The notes beneath the pieces were generated by a model that worked only from the letters and a program-made list of their open reading frames with translations, did not search any database and was not told the DNA's origin. Made by a program: the position numbers and the translations under genes. From Ascidia mentula (lineage: Eukaryota > Chordata > Ascidiacea > Phlebobranchia > Ascidiidae), in NCBI GenBank assembly GCA_947561715.1, contig OX387203.1, positions 18,476,001 through 18,540,000 on the forward strand: DNA of 64,000 nucleotides, read 5' to 3'. Positions 51,601-60,600 of this stretch are shown one piece after another; positions within the stretch are counted from its first letter, which is position 1, and the number at the start of each line of letters is the position of its first letter.

Positions 51601-54600
51601 CTCGCAATGAAAGGTGACAACCCTATGAATGGTGGCATTAGCGGAATTGTTGGCCGTATGAAAGGTCTTGTCCGATTGGTACGGACACTATACCCATTCG
51701 CCAAGGTATGTAGAAATACCATACATTACTTCGTTAATGCTCGTCAAATACCGTGTGTTCTAAGTATTAAATCGCTATTTCATGTTGCAGATTTTTCACA
51801 CTGGAATATTGCCTTTAACCAAGAAGTCACGTTTGGTTACAACGCTCAACAAAGAGTTGAGTAAGTCAGCAGAAGAAGTGGAACTTCAGTTTATTGAGGG
51901 TGGCATCCCATCGCAGTTACTTAGTAACGATGGGATCCATCTATCAGATGAAGGGCTACGACTCCTGCTCACACATGTGGAAAGGGCTGTCCAATCACGG
52001 GAGGTGGCGGTCAAGGCTATCCAGGATTTTCCCGAATTAAGTGCGGGAACAAAGATGGCGCCGAGTCCACTGTCGGTGAGTACAAATGTTTTTGCCAACA
52101 AAACTATTATGTCGGTGCCAACAAAACTAACAACAATATTTTGCACTAGAAATTCATTGAACAGATGGAACCGGTGAAAACAAAGCCAACATTTCTCGAT
52201 GTTGTTCAGGAAAGGGCGCAGCAGGTAAAATATTAATCTATTATATTATAACTCGCTGTATCTCAGTATAACTTGCATTTGTATTTGCTAGGTAGCTAAA
52301 CAAACTGCATTTGTATTTGCTAGGTTGACAAACCGTCATATGTACGGCTAGCTCCATTACAGCGATCGGCTCCAGAGTACGATTGGCTTCAGAGACCTTC
52401 CCAGATATGGGGAGGAGGAGGAGGAGTACTGGATTCCAACCTGCAGTCGTCCACCAAACTGCGCACCAGACGACAACGGAAAGTGACGGAAGCATCGGAG
52501 TCCGGATGGAAGGTTGTAACAGGACGAGGAGGAAGAACGTCGGGATACTCGAGCAGCGAGGTGTTTCAGCACAGCCCAAAATCTGAGGACACCGAGATGA
52601 CCATCCAAACACCTGAGGACGCCATCACCCCGCTGAAGAAGTGTACGAAGAGGAAGCGGAAGAAGAGTCCCAACGCCAAGAAGACCGCATCACCACGGAT
52701 GAAGTTCACACGGAAGGAAATTCCCGATGCCAAGAACGCCAACTCCCCATCCAAGTCGAGGAAGTGCGAGGGTTCGAGGAGGGAAAGCCTCGATGATGAA
52801 AAGGTCGTGTCGCCGTCGAGAGAGTACGAGAGTTCGAGAAGATACCCCGCTCCACTTTCGAAGTGCGCAAAAGGACAAGCTCGAGGTAACCTAACGGTAG
52901 ACATGTTTGTGTCAGCATTATCCACGTACACTTCATTTGACCCTCACACCCCCTCGTCATGGCATGTATTGATAAAGCATTTTTTTTCCGAAGTCATGTC
53001 TAAAAAAAACGCGATAACACGATTCGAAAACTAAAATACTTCTGGGCAAAACATAAAGAACAAATAAAATATTGTCGCGATTTGTTCGGCGACTGTAATG
53101 TTGATGGTAAAACCGAAAACAATATTAAAGGCGAAGTAATATCTGACGAAATATTTAAACATCAATCCAATGTTGAGCGTAGTCTTGTCGACATAAATCC
53201 CCCCTGTGTAAGCGACGAGGGTGAAAGAGGTGAAGATAACGTGGATAATGCTGATGTTTGTTTTGCGAATCGCGAATGTTCGGAACCGGTGGAATCTGAG
53301 GGGGAACAGGTAACAGGTTTGACTGATGTGCGCGATGATAGCGACGGATGCGATGTTGATGAGTTTTCTAGTTTAAAACGCGAAGCGCATTGGTCTCCAA
53401 GCACTTTCGCACAAAGTGCAAGTTTTACTTTAACTACGGACGAGTTCGATCATATTAGTAAAGGTATTAAAGGTAGATATTGTACAGGAAAGGAATGGCC
53501 GGAAATCATTCGACGCGCATTGAAGGACAGTAATCCGTACTGTTCTTTCGCGGCAAAGGAGCAAAGATGGTATGTCAAGCAAAAAACGGGCCGCTTTTTT
53601 CACAGCAAATTTCGGTGCACATTTGGGACTTGTCACTGTGTGGCATCTATCGACTTGGTTTGTTTGGATAAAAAATATTTTACAGTAAACTATTCATCAA
53701 TTCCTGTTCATCCAACAGGAACAACAAAATCCACCCATTTAAAAGGTTTAAGATTGGAAAAAGTTAAACAACTTGTAACGAATAGTTGCCCCCGCTTAAC
53801 GTACCTTGGTATGCTCGAAAAAATTGAACCTGGCGTCTTAGAATCAGGAAATAGGGATGACGCGCCATCCAAGGAGGTGTTAAAAAAGGCTCGAAACGCT
53901 GCGATCAGGATAGGCGTCCCGTCCAAACAGGAATTAGAAGCGCTTGCGATTATGCAGAATGAACAAAAGGTCGACGGCGTTGCGGTGAAAGGAAAGTTGG
54001 GCGGAACGTTGCAGCATGTCACTTCGACTCCCAGTATCATGCTGTGGTCGCAAGAGACGTTAGAGATTTTCCACGAACGCACTAAACGTGATATAATGTA
54101 CATAGACGCAACCGGCAGCGTGATTAAAAACCGAGGTAACGATGCGCATTTTTACGATTACGAAATAGTTGTTAGAAACCCCAACAAAGGAGAAGCGCCG
54201 TTAGCTGTGGCAACGTACGTCACAAACCGCCATAATATCGCATCAATTTCGCAATTTTTAAAACTCTATAAAAGCGACGAAAATAAATACATCGGTAAAA
54301 CGAACGCAAAACTTATAATGTGCGATAGTTCAATGGCGCTTATTCGTTCAATTTTAGTCGAGTATATGGTCGAGGACTTCCACGCTTATATAGAACGGTG
54401 TTACGCGGTCGTATCGGGAGAAGCAAGTGACAGGCAGTTAAATCAGAAGCCGTTCCTACATTTATGTAACAGTCATATAATGAAAAATTTGAAGCAATTA
54501 TGCGGATTAGTAAAAAAGCGTCGCGCCGAATCGATGTTTATCGTTGGTTTGTTGGTAGCCGCAGAGGGTATGAAGGAAATTGAAGAAATTTTGTTCCACA

Positions 54601-57600
54601 TGACTTTGCTTTATAATTCAAAAGACGCAAATCAAGCTAAAACCAATTGGGATTTGTTAAATGATAAAATAAAGCGCAAAAATGTTGACCCAACAATTAA
54701 TTCAACTGGAACTGTAGAAGACATTGACGATACCTTTTCCACAACCACCACAGATAATCTTTTTAAAGACCATTTTGGACGAGTGATTAACCGGGCTAAT
54801 TTAAATGTCACCCATTCCTTTTCAATTAAAAATGATTTTTATTGTCCCGAATTTATGACCAAATTTTCCGAAAATTTCCTTCCGAAAATACCTCTGTGGA
54901 GCGCTTTACTGTTGGGGGATCTAGGTCGTCACGGAAGTAGTGAACCGTACCGCTCGTATTCTAAATACGTTCAAAAAGTCCAACAACGCGGAGTTGGACA
55001 AACGTTGCTCGCCGATAATCGCACGCAGGGAATCATGGAAAAGAGTCAACAGGAATTAAAGCGGACTCGGATCAACGGCAGAAAGCTTAACGGCCTGCAC
55101 GAATTTGCGAAAATGTACGACGATAAACATAAAGCGCTTATAGTTGAGTTTATGGACAGTGGGTACCGCCGAAAACCCAAGCGCAAACGCGTTAGACAGG
55201 AAGCTGAGGTCGAGGAGAAATGGGGGAAGAAGGCAAAGGTTGTTGGGACGGACAAAAGTATAGGAAGATACTTTCAAAGCGAAATGGATAGGGTACCGAC
55301 GTACACCCCACAAAAGAAGTTTATCCAAATAATTAATGTTAACAGTAGCCATTGGGTAACACTTTCAAATATTTTCGCATTAAATAACCATACCATTCAA
55401 GTATATGACAGTCAGCCGGACAAGTATCATTCGGAAGAAAAATTCGTTATTTCTAAGTTGCTAAATTTAACAAATGCCAAATACATAAATCTGGAATTCC
55501 CAAATGTGCAAAAGCAATTTGGTTCAGGTAACTGTGGGGTGTACGCCATTGCGTTTGCGGTCGCTTTATGTTATAATCACCATCCAGAACATCTAAATTT
55601 TAACGAACCATCGCTGCGAACTGATATAGAAAAAATGTTGCGCAAAAAAGAATTTGAGCCTCTTTTTAAGATGAAGAAGCTTATCGTAAACAGAAGAAAG
55701 AACAGCGAGACGGTTGCGATTCATTGTAATTGTAGACTTGCAGAAAATATGCAACAATATTTTATTGAGTGTAGTAAGTGTAAAGAATGGTTTCATCCGG
55801 AATGTTTAGAGCGCGCCATACCGGATGAAGCTAAAATCAAGGGCGTGCATTGGTTTTGCGGAAAATGTTAACGTATCCAGCGGGATATTGTAGTATATGC
55901 TAAGTGTAGGCTTGTCAATGTAACAAATGTGTAACATTTTTTTAAAGTATTTTTCAGGTTGGTCGCTGGGTTGTTTGTGGCCTATTTGGCTCAAACACCA
56001 AGTCATCTGTGTACCTCCTCGTGGTGCGACTGGAAGCAGCTTCGGCTGACCAAACACAGAGGCGAATTTGACAAAGAGTGTGTATCAGGTTGTTTGATTG
56101 ACGGGATTTCAGCGGTTATTGTTTGTGCAACGTTGCATGGCCGAAACCTGTTCGCGGCGGGCGCAAAACGTGGAAAAGTATAGGGGGTTATGGTTAATAT
56201 TCTTCAAATTTGAGAAGCTTTCCGTTTTTCCTCGCGAAAAAGTTTGATATTTTTAGATAGTATGGACGCCAAAGAATATCTACCCTCAAGGATGTCAACG
56301 GAAATCGATGTTTACTTATAGTTATGGCATAGCAAACATATCATATTCATATTCGAATATTAATGCAAATTTTTTTTTGATTTTTCTTTTGTTGGAAAGT
56401 TCAGCCTGTGATCTATCTTTGTGTGAAAAAAGTAAGTCGCTGGCTTATAAGATGGCAGAGTTACACGCGGCCAAAGTTTTGTTAACTGGGAATTTTTTTG
56501 TTACCTTTCGCGGCGGGCGCGAAACGTGGAAAAGTATAGGGGGTTATGGTTGATATTCTTCAAATTTGAGAAGCTTTCCGTTTTTCCTCGCGAAAAAGTT
56601 TGATATTTTTAGATAGTATGGACGCCAAAGAATATCTACCCTCAAGGATGTCAACGGAAATCGATGTTTACTTATAGTTATGGCATAGCAAACATATCAT
56701 ATTCATATTCGAATATTAATGCAAATTTTTTTTTGATTTTTCTTTTGTTGGAAAGTTCAGCCTGTGATCTATCTTTGTGTGAAAAAAGTAAGTCGCTGGC
56801 TTATAAGATGGCAGAGTTACACGCGGCCAAAGTTTTGTTAACTGGGAATTTTTTTGTTACCTTTCGCGGCGGGCGCAAAACGTGGAAAAGTATAGGGGGT
56901 TATGGTTGATATTCTTCAAATTTGAGAAGCTTTCCGTTTTTCCTCGCGAAAAAGTTTGATATTTTTAGATAGTATGGACGCCAAAGAATATCTACCTTCA
57001 AGGATGTCAACGGAAATCGATGTTTACTTATAGTTATGGCATAGCAAACATATCATATTCATATTCGAATATTAATGCAAATTTTTTTTTGATTTTTCTT
57101 TCGTTGAAAAGTTCAGCCTGTGATCTATCTTTGTGTGAAAAAAGTAAGTCGCTACCTCGTAAGGCGGCCGAGTCACGTCCGTTTAAACTTTTGTTAACTG
57201 GCGATTTTTTTTTGTCAACTAACATCCCTCTGGTGTGTAAACACCGTGTGAGCCAGACTGTGCTGTGCCGTGCCAAACTGTGTTCGTGTGTTAACGGGCC
57301 TTTAGGAATGGGTATTTTTCCTGCAGCGGCGAAACACATCCTTAACACCTGCATTAGTTTATGAGTCGTGCCAATGAAAACAAGTCATGTAGTATTTACA
57401 GACACTTAACACATCTTACACCAATGCAAGTCATAGATTCCTAGTTACGCAATGGATGTCAGTGGTTTCAATCCAAAGAATAAACTAATGCTTTATCACT
57501 TACTAATGAAATTTGCCACAATCTTTGGTTTTCCCACTTTGACAAAAACATTCATCACTTTTATCGGGACAGTCGGTGACGTCATCACACACATTTGACC

Positions 57601-60600
57601 TTGAGATGATCTTAGGGTCATTTGTACATTGGAAACATGAACGATGATTAAATGTCTGAGAACTTCGAATGTCTCTGCAAATGAAGTCCATTCTTTTTCA
57701 ATAAGAACTGATGATGCTTTTAGCGAAACATGTTTTCTTTACAATAAACTGCGTTTGACACGAGGTTATTTATATTGTAACATTACAAGTCCATTCTGTC
57801 TTATCTTAACCGGAAGATACTTTCAACCAATCACAACATTTTATCAGTACCTGGCGTCTCCATTCTCCGAGGTGTAACACAAATCAGATTTATCATCACA
57901 ATCGGCAATGCCGTCCCATAGAAACATTTGCGGAAGATTGCAATTCCTGCCATTCCGAACACATTTGAATCCATGTCCATTATTCCAGTGTTGGAAAGCT
58001 GGGCAGTCATTGCAAGGATCGCCATCACAAACAGTCGAACGTTTCCAACACGCTGAATTCGGACACTGGAAGTGGGAGGGGCAGAGGTGCTCACATGGGG
58101 AATTCCCCAAACAATGAGCGAGATTGTCGCAGATTTCATTTTTTGAGTTACAGGAAATGTTGGCTTGATAAATTTTGTTGTAACAGACTCCATAATTGTC
58201 GAAACAATCACAACGTGGTTTTGAACTAAATAAACATGATAGTTTATTTGCATCAACGAAATAAAAGTTTTTTTCAAACCTACACAAAATTCACTTTCTT
58301 GTTCTTAATGCATTGGTCATGGAATTTTCCAATACAACCGCATTCATCACTCATATCAGGACAATCTATGACGTCATTACAAACACTTGACCTTGAGATG
58401 ATCATTGAGTCATTTTTACATTGGAAACACAATCCTTTTTTCATGGATGAAGAATAACGAATATCTCTGCAATCAGAAACTTGTTTACAGAAACAACATT
58501 TTACCACAAGCAAAGCAGTTATCGCCGTTCTTTTTAACATTTATTGCCATAAAACAACTATGCTCATTGGACTAAAACTATATTCGTCTTTGCAAATATT
58601 TCAGTTTTTTCTGTTTTCACATGGAGCACAGAGGAAGAGGTTAGTGTGGAGCAGTGCTGAAAATTACGCATATACAAAACACAATCAAAAACGAAATACC
58701 TGACATCTCCATTCTCCGAGGTGTAACACAAATCAGATTTATCATCACAATCAGCAATGCCGTCCCATAGAAACATCTGCGGAAGATTGCAATTCCTGCC
58801 ATTCCGAACACATTTGAATCCATGTCCATTATTCCAGTGTTGGAAAGCTGGGCAGTCATTGCAAGGATCGCCATCACAAACAGTCGAACGGGACTGGAAG
58901 TGGGTGGGGCAGATGTCACACAGCGTTTTCCCAACACATTGGATTATTCCTTTGCAAAACTCCTTCACTCTTAGGGCGCATACTTTGTTTGCATTGAAGT
59001 CCAACTTGTTGTCGCAACTGTAACAAGAGTAATGTATTACGTCATATATCAATAGTTTCGGGAGATTTTTGTTTGTAAATGTTAAACATGAAAAGTCGTC
59101 ATGGCTGATAATCTGTTAATGTTGGGTTTGGTTTTAAATAAACTCTTAATGCCAACTAGTCATGCACGATGGTGTATGCAGATGTGTGAATAACAATACA
59201 CAATCTACGATTTTACAATAATTTTGCGTAACATCTGCTGAAAAAAACTAATAGAAAGCAAATTAGTGCCAATATTATAAGTTCTGTGAGCTGTAAATTG
59301 TTCACCACTGTTTCGTACTATAAGGTCTCATCAGTGCAACTTGGTGCGACTGTTGTAAACGATCATGCCGACCATCGGGCAGGCAAATCATTCTACTTTG
59401 TGGTGACTATACAGCCACCGTCATCCGTTGGGCACCAAACTAGGTGCATCCATGCGGAGGAAACAAGGTGGAAGAAAACAATTGGAATCAGGTAATTATT
59501 CGTGTCTAGAACTCTGCCAAGCAATAGCAAATTTATCAAGTTCCTCGCGAAGTAGTAAAATTTTCTATTTTTCGTGTAACTTTTCCGCTTTCTCGTTTAA
59601 TGATCTGTTCTGATACACTTACTGATTCCACTCTGTCCAAAGCCAGTCCAGCCCTTGTCTGTGCTGCTGTTGTTTTGGAGGAGAGTTGAGATGCCAGTGG
59701 CCAGCCCGTGCGCTATTTGAGTCGTACAAGAAACTGCGTAATCAACTACATGAAGGTAGTTTTCCACCTTAGTGTTTCGGTAGGTGGTGTGAAAGAGGTT
59801 GATGCGTTTGCAACGGACGACAACCATGACGTTGAAGCCCGCTTTAACCCTGAGCTATAAAAACTTTTTCAACTGATGAAAGAACTTAAGATGACCGTAA
59901 TGTGCACGGTGGCAAGAAATTGGTGATAATACACCTTTCCTTAATGCGTCCTGGTCGATGTCAAACATTTTATAAATATAAATTAATTAACCTTCTCTCC
60001 TCCCCATTCTTACATCCGCAAAACCTAATCCTGTACCATTATTTAATTGGTTTTTGCTCTTCACGTTTAACATAAATTTCTCTTTCTGGCGTGTTTTTCC
60101 CATCCTCTCTACTCGTCTCCCACATATTTCTTTCCATTTAATATTATGTAACATGTATTTTCCGTTTTCTGCCATCGTTTATATTATTTCCGTTTAGATT
60201 GCTTTGTGTAAATTTTTGTATGATATTCGTGGGGGCGGATTAGTTTCCCTCATAAAAAAAATGAAAAGAAACAGTGGCCATCTGTCTGCAGCTCACAGAA
60301 TTCATATTATTGGCTCCACTTCGCTTGTATGCAAGTTAAGCAAATCATTCCAAAATTATCAACAAGAAAAGTTTTACAAATTTGCAATCAATCCAAACAA
60401 CCATTTCACGTTTCTGGTTTTACTCCCACCATTGAAAACTTCTTTTTTCCACGACGGGATTCGAACCCAGGATATCCCGGCCACGATCAGACCTTCTCCT
60501 TGGTATCGAGGGGTGGCCAACTTGTCAGCGAAAGCAATCGAGCTTCTGAATAAGCGACTCACATGCGACGGGAATATTTGAAAGGTGGTCGAATTTTGGG

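Larger units (their letters stand above)
49735..57234 (+). mobile_element. 7500-bp Mutator-like DNA transposon with SGNH, C48 and PHD domains
   Basis: The element starts ACCAGAGGGATG and ends CATCCCTCTGGT between 9-bp direct repeats. Each terminal inverted repeat is 1052 bp (49735-50786, 56183-57234), largely made of 356-bp tandem units. The central 5.4 kb holds plus-strand genes: spliced SGNH hydrolase exons and a long transposase frame. A 9-bp duplication, long TIRs, DD(C2H)E core, WRKY/GCM-like zinc finger and linked Ulp1-type peptidase all recall Mutator-like elements. KDZ-type families are an alternative, but their 8-bp duplication and shorter TIRs fit less well. High TIR identity and a perfect duplication suggest recent insertion. 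Confidence 0.85.
48722..57302. mobile_element. TA-flanked inverted-repeat element in receptor D intron, expanded by two nested insertions
   Basis: The same element as 29957-30872. Its two ends are 8.6 kb apart here because a solo LTR and a 7.5-kb DNA transposon inserted inside it. Confidence 0.7.

Noticed and set aside
52302..52323. First of two adjacent acceptors (TTTGCTAG) for the last SGNH exon
   Set aside because: It leads to a stop within about 20 codons; the second acceptor at 52322-52323 keeps the long frame.
56308..56909. Repeated 81-codon ORF in each 356-bp unit of the TIRs
   Set aside because: It recurs only because the DNA unit is repeated; it has no domain signal, sits in terminal inverted repeats and lacks a gene context.
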